This document shows positions 13,281-22,095 of a DNA stretch of 23,110 bases, piece after piece. Location: the NCBI GenBank assembly GCA_051652245.1, contig JBOFTV010000069.1:1-23110 (forward strand), read 5' to 3'. A program made the position numbers and the translations under genes. How positions within the stretch are numbered: the first letter of the stretch is position 1; each line of letters starts with the position of its first letter. The notes beneath the pieces are model-generated. The model made no database searches and was not told where the DNA came from. It saw only the letters and a program-made list of their open reading frames with translations. The DNA comes from BHER01 sp051652245 (lineage in GTDB: Bacteria; Bacillota_I; Bacilli_A; Culicoidibacterales; Culicoidibacteraceae).

Positions 13281-14216
13281 ATGGCTGTAATTACAGTAGA
13301 AAATTTAGTTAAATCATATAAAAAAAGAAGAGTAGTCGATAATTTTAATTTAGTCGTCGAAGAAAAAGAGGTAATTGGTTTACTCGGTCCCAATGGTTCA
13401 GGAAAATCGACAATTATAAACTGCATTGTTTCACTATTACGGCATGATAGTGGGACGATAAAAATATTTGACAAAGAAATGAAACGCAACCAATACGATA
13501 TAAAAAAAGATATCGGACTTGTAATGCAGGATGTTGGTGTAATAGAAGAGCTAACTGTCAAAGAAAATATTGAGTACTTCTGCGGACTTTATATAAATAA
13601 TAAGCCAAAATTAAAAAAGTATGTGCAGGATGCAATTGATTTTGTTGAATTAAATGAGTTTAAAAATTATACACCCAAGAAATTAAGTGGCGGATTACTC
13701 CGTCGATTAAATTTAGCGTGTGGAATTGCTCATAAGCCAAAATTAATCTTTTTTGATGAACCAACAGTAGCAGTCGATCCACAAAGTCGGAATAAAATAT
13801 TAGAACAAATCAAAAAACTTAACGAACAAGGTGCAACAATTATTTACACATCACATTATATGGAAGAAGTCGAATACCTATGCAGTCGCATTATTATAAT
13901 GGACAGCGGTAGAATTCTAACTTCAGGTACAGGAGATGAATTGCGTGAAAAATATAGTACAAGTGAGATAATAAGTTTTGAACTACTGGCAAAGGATACA
14001 AAAATAGTCGAACTATTTCAAGCTGAAAAAGACGTGATTAGTTGTAAATATAGCGAAGGAAATTTAGAGTTGAAAATGGTTAAAAACGAAAAAAATTTGA
14101 TGAACATTTTAACGCTTTTAAAAACCCATAACCTATCATTTTCCAAAATGCAAACTAAACAACCGACATTAAATGATGTTTTTTTAGAAATAACAGGAAA
14201 GGAATTACGTGATTAA
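13281..14216 (+). CDS. ABC transporter ATPase (ABC-2 exporter type)
   Basis: This 311-residue ATPase has Walker A GPNGSGKST (36-44), Q-loop VMQD (81-84), a signature LSGGLLRRLNLA (135-146; the usual Gln is replaced by Leu, a common variant in this group), Walker B LIFFDEP (155-161) and switch His in YTSHYMEE (H192). A C-terminal extension of about 95 residues ends in the QPTLNDVFLEITGKELRD pattern, characteristic of DrrA/CcmA-like exporters of drugs or lipids. AAGGAG precedes the ATG. The stop overlaps the next start by one base (TAATG). Confidence 0.9.
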   Translation: MAVITVENLVKSYKKRRVVDNFNLVVEEKEVIGLLGPNGSGKSTIINCIVSLLRHDSGTIKIFDKEMKRNQYDIKKDIGLVMQDVGVIEELTVKENIEYFCGLYINNKPKLKKYVQDAIDFVELNEFKNYTPKKLSGGLLRRLNLACGIAHKPKLIFFDEPTVAVDPQSRNKILEQIKKLNEQGATIIYTSHYMEEVEYLCSRIIIMDSGRILTSGTGDELREKYSTSEIISFELLAKDTKIVELFQAEKDVISCKYSEGNLELKMVKNEKNLMNILTLLKTHNLSFSKMQTKQPTLNDVFLEITGKELRD

Positions 14217-15346
14217 TGAAAAAGAATATTTGGTTTCGCTTTAAAATTCTTAAGGGGCAAAAAGTAAGCCTTTTTTGGGCCTGTATTTTCCCATTACTGC
14301 TAGCTTTTATCTTTTCATTAGTGTTTAAAAATCTTATGGCAGAGACACTTAAATTTAGTGAAACCATTAATGTTTCATTCGTGGACATGAATCAAAATCC
14401 TGAGCTAGTTACATTATTTGAATTGCTTGAAAATGATGGTAAAAAAGTATTTTCAATCACAGAAAATGAGCTAGAAGAAGGAACTAAATTATTAGCAAAC
14501 GATGAGGTTTCAGGAGTTGTTGTTGGGGGCGAAAATATACAACTTAACTTAAAAAGAAATGATATAAAATCATCCTACATAAAATCAGTTTTAGATGGAT
14601 ACGAAAAAACAAAATCAACGTATACAACAATCATAAGCCAAAACAGCATGATAATAACGCCAGAAAAGGTAGACAACATGAATACATTAAAACCAGTTAA
14701 TTTAGATGAAATCATCGGTGATACAGTTTTAATCCCATTTATGAGTTCAATTGCAATGGGCGTAATGTATGCATCTTACTTTGCTTTAAGACTTAGTAAT
14801 ACTATTAATCCAGCTAAAACGTCAGGAATGAGACTAGTTATTTCGCCGTATAGTCGCTATAAAATTGCTTTTATTGACACGGTTTTAGTTAGTATTACTA
14901 CGGTGAGTATCGGATTTATCATTTATTTTTTCATCAACAATATATTGCGGGTTGACATTGCAGGCGATATAAAAGTGATTATTGGACTGTTTGCTCTAAG
15001 TGGCCTGGTTGTCTCCTTTTTCGGGTATATTGCGGGAACTATTTTTTCACGATTTAGTAATATTGTAAGCATTAATATCCTCTGGTTACTAATTCTAAGT
15101 TTATCATTTATGACAGGAATGATGACACCAGTTGTAAAGCTAAGTATTGAAGAAAACATGCCGATTTTACATCGTATTAATCCGGTTTATCTTATTACCG
15201 ATACGCTCTACAACCTGAAATTTGATCAAGGAGTAGAGGCTGCTAAAAAAGTAAGTGAAAATTTTACAAGCCTAGGGTTAATAGTTATTGTACTAGGAAC
15301 GATTACTATGCTTTTACTAAGGAGGAAAACCTATGATAATAGTTAA
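14216..15346 (+). CDS. ABC-2 type permease
   Basis: This 376-residue protein has the ABC-2 plan: one N-terminal membrane segment (about 18-40), an extracytoplasmic domain (about 41-170), then five hydrophobic segments (starting near 174, 216, 249, 281 and 353). The start overlaps the ATPase stop, implying coupled translation. It probably forms a heterodimeric channel with the next permease. The system (PadR, ATPase, two permeases) resembles drug or antimicrobial-peptide exporters; the actual substrate is not evident. Confidence 0.8.
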   Translation: MKKNIWFRFKILKGQKVSLFWACIFPLLLAFIFSLVFKNLMAETLKFSETINVSFVDMNQNPELVTLFELLENDGKKVFSITENELEEGTKLLANDEVSGVVVGGENIQLNLKRNDIKSSYIKSVLDGYEKTKSTYTTIISQNSMIITPEKVDNMNTLKPVNLDEIIGDTVLIPFMSSIAMGVMYASYFALRLSNTINPAKTSGMRLVISPYSRYKIAFIDTVLVSITTVSIGFIIYFFINNILRVDIAGDIKVIIGLFALSGLVVSFFGYIAGTIFSRFSNIVSINILWLLILSLSFMTGMMTPVVKLSIEENMPILHRINPVYLITDTLYNLKFDQGVEAAKKVSENFTSLGLIVIVLGTITMLLLRRKTYDNS

Positions 15347-16454
15347 AACGTACCTCCGATTACTCAAAAAGAACTGGGCAATTGTCCTACAAACCTTAGT
15401 TATTACCATTGGTATCACTTTTTTAATTGGCTCAGCTAATGAAGCGGACAAACAACAACAAGATAATTTAGCAACGGTTAAAGTAGCAATTGTTAATAAA
15501 GATGATCAAGCACGTGAAACGCTCATTGAATATTTGGCAACCCAAGTAAATATTGTAGATATAAATTTTCAAGATGAAAGTGAAATTATTGAAAAACTGA
15601 GTTACAACATCTTTGTAAAATATGTACTTGTGATTGAAAATGGTAGCTTTAAATCATATTATAAGCCTGGGGATGCAATTGGAGCCATTCTCGATCAAAA
15701 AATTATCCAGTATGAGAACCAAAATGAGCTCTATAAATTAAATAATGTAGCTAATACAACACTAAATGCTGATTTAGAAAAAGAAGTTGATGTCAGTTAT
15801 TCTAATAAAAATATTTCGGCAAACAGTAAATTAGAAAGCATTTTCAATTTATTTATTTATGGTCTGATTGGGAGTGTAATTTCAGGCATTGGTGTTGTGA
15901 CCATTTCTCTAGGGAGAAAATCGATTAAAGATAGAACAAGAGTATCAGCATTAAAAGAACAGAGCTTCAAAATGCAACTTTTGCTAGGTCATTTTAGCTT
16001 AGCGCTACTTGTATGGGCTATTTTGGTGGGGCTTGCCATTTTTATGACGCGATCAAGTTTTGAAAATACATACTTAATTTACTACATCTTAAATAGTTTT
16101 ATTTTTATTTTTCCGGTAACAGCATTGGGATTATGTATCTGTTCCTTTATAACAAAAACAGAAGTTTTAATAGGAGCCAATAATGTAATTTCACTTGGAT
16201 TAAGTTTTATCTCAGGCGCATTTGTACCGATGCAATTTTTAGATGAAACCGTAATTCAGGTTGCTAAATTCACACCAAGTTACTGGTTTGCTCAAACTAA
16301 TGCGAAAATAACAGGAGCTGAAAATATTTCAATGGGGATTTTTGTAGAGCCAATTATAATGCAACTTCTTTTTTCGGCATTCTTTATTATCCTCACACTT
16401 CTTTTTTCAAAAAATATTGTTGGAAAATTATTAGTTAGAAAAAGCGTGAAATAG
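15333..16454 (+). CDS. ABC-2 type permease
   Basis: This 373-residue protein has the same arrangement as the permease before it: a membrane segment near 15-30, an extracytoplasmic part (about 31-170), and a C-terminal block of membrane segments (about 173-190, 215-235, 246-270, 280-300, 345-362). SFISGAFVPMQFLDE matches the last-third motif of ABC-2 permeases. It overlaps the upstream gene by 14 bp, with GGAGG inside that gene's end. It is the final gene of the operon; a terminator follows. Confidence 0.8.
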   Translation: MIIVKTYLRLLKKNWAIVLQTLVITIGITFLIGSANEADKQQQDNLATVKVAIVNKDDQARETLIEYLATQVNIVDINFQDESEIIEKLSYNIFVKYVLVIENGSFKSYYKPGDAIGAILDQKIIQYENQNELYKLNNVANTTLNADLEKEVDVSYSNKNISANSKLESIFNLFIYGLIGSVISGIGVVTISLGRKSIKDRTRVSALKEQSFKMQLLLGHFSLALLVWAILVGLAIFMTRSSFENTYLIYYILNSFIFIFPVTALGLCICSFITKTEVLIGANNVISLGLSFISGAFVPMQFLDETVIQVAKFTPSYWFAQTNAKITGAENISMGIFVEPIIMQLLFSAFFIILTLLFSKNIVGKLLVRKSVK

Positions 16455-16525
16455 TTTTTCCTAGGTGATTTATAAGAAATCTGTATCCAATAAGTTTTGG
16501 TGTTTTTAATTCAGTGCACATAACT

Positions 16526-16567
16526 AAGGAATTCGCCCACAAAAATAGTGGGAGGGATCCTTTTTTT
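16526..16567 (+). terminator. Rho-independent terminator of the PadR/ABC-2 operon
   Basis: AAGGA (16526-16530) pairs with TCCTT (16558-16562) and CCCAC pairs with GTGGG as an inner stem. A T-run to 16567 follows. Confidence 0.75.
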
Positions 16568-16882
16568 ATACAAAAATTTATAAGGGGGAGTAGCTTATCG
16601 ATCAAAAGTATAAAGTTGCCGGGCACCAGAAAGCAATTCCAATCAAAAAGAACAAGAGCATGAATAAATCACATAAAGTCCATATAGTAAAATGCCTTAA
16701 ACCAGAGGGCTTACTACAAATACAAAGGGACCAAATTAAGATGATACAGTGGAATACGCAATCTTAGAAAAAAATTATCCAACCTCAATCCAAGACAATA
16801 TTTTCACAACATATTTTTATAGAAATCACAAGATAAAAGATGATATAATGATGGTTAAACATAAGAAAAGGGGAATTTTAAA
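16568..16882. other. Region before cas13a with possible decayed ORF
   Basis: After the terminator a GGGGGAG block (16583-16589) precedes a 57-codon frame (16594-16764) that has no usable start codon near that block (first ATG at 16660). A second frame then stays open almost to cas13a (reading DDTVEYAILEKNYPTSIQDN). This looks like one small gene broken by a frameshift, but no family is recognised. The cas13a promoter lies in the last part. Confidence 0.3.
16841..16849 (+). promoter_or_regulatory. Extended -10 promoter of the cas13a operon
   Basis: TG, one base, then consensus TATAAT at 16844-16849. No good -35 is seen at 17 bp. It lies 33 bp before the cas13a start, leaving a short leader with the AGGGGA ribosome binding site. 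Confidence 0.55.
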
Positions 16883-19800
16883 ATGGGAAATAAAGTATTA
16901 TATGGCCACAAAAAGTGGTTTAGGGTAAACAGTAAAAATGGCAAAGGCCAAGTCACGATAAAACTAGAGCGTGAATGGCACAAAGAAGGCTATATTGTAA
17001 AAGGAAAAAAAGAAGAAAACATCGATAAAAGCAAAGTAATCCGCGAACTAAATGATTTTTGGGGGCGAAAAATAGAAAGTAATAGAATACAGGAAGGAAA
17101 TATTTTAGCAAAGCAGCCTCAAAAATATCTCAAAGGAGAAGAAAAAGAGTTACAACGAATCGAGATATTAAAACAAAGTAAACAGCTGGCAGCAGAAAAG
17201 AAGACCCAAGGCGAAACAAAAAGGGTAACAAGACTAGTACTAGAAAAAGAGCTTTCTGAAAATCATTCATTCACAATTAAAAATGGGGAAGAATTTCCTT
17301 TTAAATGTAGTCAAATAAAAATATTGATCTATACCAACGAAAAAGATTACGCTGAAAATCTAAATAAAAGTGCAATTCTAATAAGAGAAATAGATGAACA
17401 GATGATAGAAAGAAAGCAACAACTATTAATGGCACTAACCGAAATAAACCGCGTACTTTGGAAAATTACAAGAAATATAAAAATGGAGGAACTCAAGAAT
17501 AGAAAATACATTGATATCATCAAAACAACCATCAAAAGCCAAATAGAGCAAGAAAGTGTACTAATAAAAATAGAAAATCTAGCAGAAAACATCAACCAAA
17601 ACCAGAAATTAATCGATTACATCAGCTTCCTAATAGACACAACATCTGAGCCACACAAAATTATATTTGAAAAAATGGAAGCTCACTTTCTAAACCAGCG
17701 CACCCTAACGGACGATGATTTCGTCACCTTTCTAATTGGCACACTCCAAGCAAAAGACTGCATCAAAAGAATCATCGTCAAAGAGGCAAACAATAGCATG
17801 GAAGGAGAAACATACAAGGAATCCCAGATAAAAACATACATAAACAAAGACAAGCACACGGAGCAAAACGGACATGAAGAGTTCATCAAAAAATACCTAA
17901 ACAAAGAAGCAGAAATTAAAAGCGATATTAAAGACATTCTTGCAGAATACAACATCCTCGAATTAGGTAGCAAACTAATTAAAGAAGTAAAAATCAAAAG
18001 GGACACAAACCTATATAAAACATTCAAAGACCACTACCAAAACAAAACGAGTGAAACATGCTTTAATGGAATGGACAGCACAGAAAAACAGCTAAGAAAA
18101 CTAATCTACCGTTACTTAAAAGGGAGAATAAACAAAATAATAGAATCACCAACATACTACCAAACCCTAGAAAAAGCTTTCACACCAGAAAAATTAGCAA
18201 TAAAATTAGCAACTCACGTAAAGCAATTTATCCTAGAAAACTTACTATACATTGGAAAAGTAACTCAATATGAACTAACAAAACCTAACAGCATAGACTT
18301 CCAAAAAATCCATGCCAAAGAAGAATTATATACCGAAATACTAACGCTATTTAGTGTAGCAAATACTAAGCTTGCAAATATTTTTGGCGACAATAGTATT
18401 GATTTTTATGGTGGTAAGAATTGCTTATATGAATCGATTAAGATAAAATATGATATAACGCAAAACATTAAATTTCTTCAAAAGAGTGATGGTGAAATAG
18501 ATATCATAAAGGGCATGACACACTACATAAATCGCGCCTGTGATCTTAGAAACGCAATCGTGCATGGTAAAATACCAGAAGTTCAAGAAATTGCCGCAAC
18601 ACGATCAGTAGTGAAAGAATTTTTTTTCTCCCAAACGATGACAGACAGCGAATTTCTCACAGAGCAAATAGAAAGGGAAAGAGTAACGGACAAAACGATC
18701 TGTACCGCCCTAAATATAGACATTATCTTCAATCACAAAAATGCGATTATTACTGAAATAAACAAGCAAAATGAGCAGGAAAGCACGCTTGACTGCGAGC
18801 CTTTTTTTCCAAGGTTTAATAAAATAAGTGGAAGCGTTTCGCAATTTGTTTATGCGGAAATTACTGATCCAATCGTGGCTAAAATTGTCGAACCCGCCTT
18901 TTTGTATGTCGCTAAACAATTGTATTTAGCAGAACTTCACTATGATATCCCCAAAGGTTATCTGCGAATGCAATTAGGTGAAAAAGATAACCCGCTAGAC
19001 TTACAAGAGCATTTTAAAAAACAGTATCAACGCATCCAAAAGCAAGCATCTGCCGGGAATAGAAATATTATGAGGAATTTTCAAGGAAAATACATCGACA
19101 GCTTCATGGCATACTTTAAAACAAAAATACTTGGTCAAGAAGGTAAGACAATAGCAGAAATATTTTATCTTACTACAATGTCAGGAAAAGAATTGAAAGA
19201 AACAGTGCAAAATCGTTCGGCGAGTTATCCCGAAAAATATCTCTTAAAAAGAAGAAAAGTAGATATAAAGATCACATCAGATTTTAGTTATATTATTTTA
19301 ATGACAGCATTACTAGCTGAGCCTGAATATATTAATCTTGTAGCAAACCGCTTTAGAGCAACAGCACGTTGGCTAGCAGCTTTTGGTGAGGAAGAACAAA
19401 ACTATGAAGATATTGCAAGAATGCTCTATAGCTATAGCGAAATCAATAGTGAGAAAAAAATATTAGAAGAACAAACATATCTAGAATTGCCATCTATTGT
19501 TAATAATGAGACTGAAATTCGGCGAAGATGCGAAAAAAGATTAGAAGCTAAGACAGATAATGGTCTTAAAGAAGCTGCGAAAATGATTGCGGATAAATAC
19601 ATAAAAATAGAAAATGAGCTCCCAAATTTTGAGGTATGTAAATATAAGCATGACTTCAAATCAGAAAAGCAGTATATGGGATATATAAGTGGAATAATGG
19701 AAATAATAGGGATCATAGGGGAAGAAGTAAAAAAAGAAAAAGCCCAAGAAAAAACCCAAAACATCAGCAAATACAAAATCGAAATGGATAAAATAATAAA

Positions 19801-20728
19801 CCAGATGAACACAGAGCAAAAGAAAAACTATTTTGACCTCTACTACCAGAAAACATCCGAAGCCCCCCAAATCATATTTGACAAATATCGTTATAAAGAA
19901 ATAGCACGACCAAGCTTTGAATATATCTATGATAACTTCATTAAAACAGATATCATAAATATTGAAAAACCAATCGTTTTAACCGATGAGGACATCAAAA
20001 ATCATCAAAAAGTTGATAAAATAATTACAAAAATAAATACTACATTAAAAGGAAAATCAAAGCATTACAAGCAATTCAAACAGGAAATACTAGCAAATAG
20101 AGAAGCGGAAAGCGTTAGATTATTATTAAATGAAGAAGGATTTGAAACGAACGAAGACTTTGAAAAAGCGGTTATAAGCAAAAATAACTACGAAAAGCAA
20201 ACCTTCATCTTAAATTTACAAGCAAGTAACTATATTTACAATAGCATGCTACAAATTGCCTGGAAATTAGCGATGCAAATTTCCCGATTAGAGCGCGATA
20301 TCCTTCACTTAGATTTAGCAGTAGCAAAGATAATAACAACAACAAGCAAGGAACACCGAACTTTTTTTAATCTTCCAGTAGAAACAAACGAGGAAAAAAT
20401 CAGAAACTACTATGCACATTTCCACATGATTAGAGATCCATTTGAAAAAAGTATAGTAACCCAGGCCCAAGACCTAGCAAAGCTGCTAAAATACAGAACC
20501 AAATACAACAACTCAACCCAAAACATCATCCTCCAGGCATTCAAAAAGGAACTAAGCTATAACTACCCAGAACTCAAAAAACCAAAAACATTATCAGAAA
20601 TCACCACAGAGCAAAACTGGGAAACATTAGTAAAGAACAGAAAAGCATCAATCCTTGAGCTAAATCTCAAATATGACTACAAAACACTAGCTCGAAAAAT
20701 ATTATTACAAACAAAGGATGGTAAATAA
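16883..20728 (+). CDS. cas13a: CRISPR-associated endoribonuclease Cas13a (type VI-A effector)
   Basis: This 1281-residue protein begins MGNKVLYGHKKWFRV, closely like the Leptotrichia shahii Cas13a start as I recall it (MGNLFGHKRWYEV). Other matching landmarks are IYRYLKGRI (R410-R415), IGK (457-459), FxxxxxHAKEEL, IDFYGG (506-511) and TKYNNST near the C-terminus. The two HEPN catalytic motifs are intact: RNAIVH (R556-H561) and RNYYAH (R1174-H1179). Cas13a processes its own pre-crRNA and, on binding a complementary RNA, cleaves that RNA and bystander RNAs through the joined HEPN site. The size is within the family range (about 1050-1400). It has a good AGGGGA site and heads an operon with cas1 and cas2; the array follows. 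Full repertoire for immunity is present. Confidence 0.97.
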   Translation: MGNKVLYGHKKWFRVNSKNGKGQVTIKLEREWHKEGYIVKGKKEENIDKSKVIRELNDFWGRKIESNRIQEGNILAKQPQKYLKGEEKELQRIEILKQSKQLAAEKKTQGETKRVTRLVLEKELSENHSFTIKNGEEFPFKCSQIKILIYTNEKDYAENLNKSAILIREIDEQMIERKQQLLMALTEINRVLWKITRNIKMEELKNRKYIDIIKTTIKSQIEQESVLIKIENLAENINQNQKLIDYISFLIDTTSEPHKIIFEKMEAHFLNQRTLTDDDFVTFLIGTLQAKDCIKRIIVKEANNSMEGETYKESQIKTYINKDKHTEQNGHEEFIKKYLNKEAEIKSDIKDILAEYNILELGSKLIKEVKIKRDTNLYKTFKDHYQNKTSETCFNGMDSTEKQLRKLIYRYLKGRINKIIESPTYYQTLEKAFTPEKLAIKLATHVKQFILENLLYIGKVTQYELTKPNSIDFQKIHAKEELYTEILTLFSVANTKLANIFGDNSIDFYGGKNCLYESIKIKYDITQNIKFLQKSDGEIDIIKGMTHYINRACDLRNAIVHGKIPEVQEIAATRSVVKEFFFSQTMTDSEFLTEQIERERVTDKTICTALNIDIIFNHKNAIITEINKQNEQESTLDCEPFFPRFNKISGSVSQFVYAEITDPIVAKIVEPAFLYVAKQLYLAELHYDIPKGYLRMQLGEKDNPLDLQEHFKKQYQRIQKQASAGNRNIMRNFQGKYIDSFMAYFKTKILGQEGKTIAEIFYLTTMSGKELKETVQNRSASYPEKYLLKRRKVDIKITSDFSYIILMTALLAEPEYINLVANRFRATARWLAAFGEEEQNYEDIARMLYSYSEINSEKKILEEQTYLELPSIVNNETEIRRRCEKRLEAKTDNGLKEAAKMIADKYIKIENELPNFEVCKYKHDFKSEKQYMGYISGIMEIIGIIGEEVKKEKAQEKTQNISKYKIEMDKIINQMNTEQKKNYFDLYYQKTSEAPQIIFDKYRYKEIARPSFEYIYDNFIKTDIINIEKPIVLTDEDIKNHQKVDKIITKINTTLKGKSKHYKQFKQEILANREAESVRLLLNEEGFETNEDFEKAVISKNNYEKQTFILNLQASNYIYNSMLQIAWKLAMQISRLERDILHLDLAVAKIITTTSKEHRTFFNLPVETNEEKIRNYYAHFHMIRDPFEKSIVTQAQDLAKLLKYRTKYNNSTQNIILQAFKKELSYNYPELKKPKTLSEITTEQNWETLVKNRKASILELNLKYDYKTLARKILLQTKDGK

Positions 20729-21643
20729 GTGTCAAATATAATTTATGTCACATCAGGCGAAAAGCTGGGAAAAGCGGGAGCATTTTTGATGATCTATCGA
20801 AATGATGAAGAACTAAAACTTGAATTAGATGATATTGAAGCAATCATCTTAGAATCACAATGGTGCAGCATAACAGTTGGTGCACACATCATGTGTAGCC
20901 AAAAAGAGGTACCAATTATAATTTGCAATGAAAAACACCAACCCGAGGTATTTTGCCACAGCATCTATAGCTACTACCAATTAACACTGCGCATCAAGGA
21001 TCAGACAAACTGGCAAAACTTAAGCATCAAAGATGATATTTTTGCTAAAATAGTGCAAAGTAAAATCCAACATCAACTAAATTTACTTACATCGATTAAA
21101 GAAAATGAAGAACTAACAGCAAAATTCACGCAATATATTAATAAACTTGATGAAGAACGCTTAGATAACCTAGCAGAAACAGCAGAATCAATCACGGCAA
21201 GAATGTATTTTAAAGCATTGTTTGGCTTAAAATTTAAGCGAGGGGAAGATGATGTTATCAATGCAGGATTAAATTATGGTTATATGTTAATTCGCGCTGT
21301 AATAATGACTAAAATTGTTGCCAAAGGATTCCACCCCTCCCTAGGTATCTGGCATCACGGACAATTCAATAATTACAATTTTGCTGATGACATCATTGAA
21401 ATCTTCCGTCCGATCGTAGACTACATTGTTTTTCATCGGATTTTAAGCAGTCAATCATTTGAAAAAGATGAACGAATGATTTTACAGAACATCTTACTGC
21501 AAGAGGTTGACTTTGCGGGGAACAGAGTAGATTTAAAACAGGCAATAAGCCTTTATTTAGATGCAATAAATAAAACCTTCCAAACAAATGACATCTCAAA
21601 TCTAGAAATACCAAAATTGGATGTGAACTACTATGAGTATTAG
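20729..21643 (+). CDS. cas1: CRISPR-associated integrase Cas1
   Basis: This 304-residue protein starts at GTG directly after the cas13a stop, with AAAGGATGG upstream; the two genes are clearly co-translated. It has the Cas1 fold pattern: an N-terminal beta domain (about 1-85) and a helical catalytic domain. Expected metal ligands are Glu in ESITARMYF (E153), His in GIWHHG (H209 or H210) and Glu in ADDIIEIFRP (E224), the same order as in type II-A Cas1, which is the closest relative of type VI-A Cas1. With Cas2 it inserts new spacers at the leader end of the array. Confidence 0.95.
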   Translation: MSNIIYVTSGEKLGKAGAFLMIYRNDEELKLELDDIEAIILESQWCSITVGAHIMCSQKEVPIIICNEKHQPEVFCHSIYSYYQLTLRIKDQTNWQNLSIKDDIFAKIVQSKIQHQLNLLTSIKENEELTAKFTQYINKLDEERLDNLAETAESITARMYFKALFGLKFKRGEDDVINAGLNYGYMLIRAVIMTKIVAKGFHPSLGIWHHGQFNNYNFADDIIEIFRPIVDYIVFHRILSSQSFEKDERMILQNILLQEVDFAGNRVDLKQAISLYLDAINKTFQTNDISNLEIPKLDVNYYEY

Positions 21644-21962
21644 CAATAAATTTATTTACATGGTTATGTACGACATCCCGATACAAACAAGTAAAGATGC
21701 AAAAGCTTATCGAACATTTAGAAAATGCTTATTAAACTTTGGTGCATACCAGCTACAAGAATCAATTTACATAATTCATTTAAACAACAAAGCAAAAAGT
21801 AAAAAAATATATAATGAACTAGTAATCCTTGCACCAAAAGAGGCAAATATCAGGGGCTTAATTATGACGCAAAGTAATTTTGAAGCTATGGAAGTAATTT
21901 CAGGAGAAGTGAGTATTGGCGAAAAATTGATTAAAAGAACATATCGAATTATTGAAATATAA
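21633..21962 (+). CDS. cas2: CRISPR-associated Cas2
   Basis: This 109-residue protein overlaps cas1 by 11 bp. Its start carries the Cas2 strand with catalytic-type Asp (YMVMYDIP), followed by a helix (KAYRTFRKCLLNFGAYQLQE) and SIYIIHL, the typical ferredoxin-like fold with the Q-x-S-hydrophobic pattern. Length is normal. Cas2 bridges two Cas1 dimers in spacer integration. It is the last gene before the array. Confidence 0.95.
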   Translation: MSISNKFIYMVMYDIPIQTSKDAKAYRTFRKCLLNFGAYQLQESIYIIHLNNKAKSKKIYNELVILAPKEANIRGLIMTQSNFEAMEVISGEVSIGEKLIKRTYRIIEI

Positions 21963-21985
21963 TTAGGTAACCATCACTTAAAACA

Positions 21986-22014
21986 TTGAAAAAAATGTGA
22001 AAATATGGTATAAT
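21986..22014 (+). promoter_or_regulatory. Promoter of the CRISPR array
   Basis: TTGAAA (21986-21991), a 17-bp spacer and TATAAT (22009-22014), with an extended TGG before the -10. Predicted transcription start is near 22020-22024. Direction matches crRNA with repeat 5' of spacer, as Cas13a needs. A second TATAAT (22071-22076) lacks a matching -35. Confidence 0.85.
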
Positions 22015-22020
22015 AGATAG

Positions 22021-22095
22021 GTATGAGTAGTCTATATCAATTAAATAGAGCTGACTTTATTAAGGAAAAATATAATGCTATATCCCATTCTATGG
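22021..22095 (+). promoter_or_regulatory. Array leader with two sequences complementary to the repeat
   Basis: GTAGTCTATATC (22027-22038) is complementary to the first 12 bases of the repeat with one mismatch. A second CTATATC (22078-22084) is part of CTATATCCCAT, which pairs perfectly over 11 bp with ATGGGATATAG (22092-22102) across a TCT loop; that stem includes the first 7 bases of repeat 1. Confidence 0.7.

Noticed and set aside
16866..16885. Repeat-like GGGGAATTTTAAAA just before cas13a
   Set aside because: It lacks the CCCC arm and loop; it is explained as the ribosome binding site.
19432..19870. Minus-strand ORFs inside cas13a
   Set aside because: They are hydrophobic shadows of Lys/Glu-rich coding sequence, without start signals.
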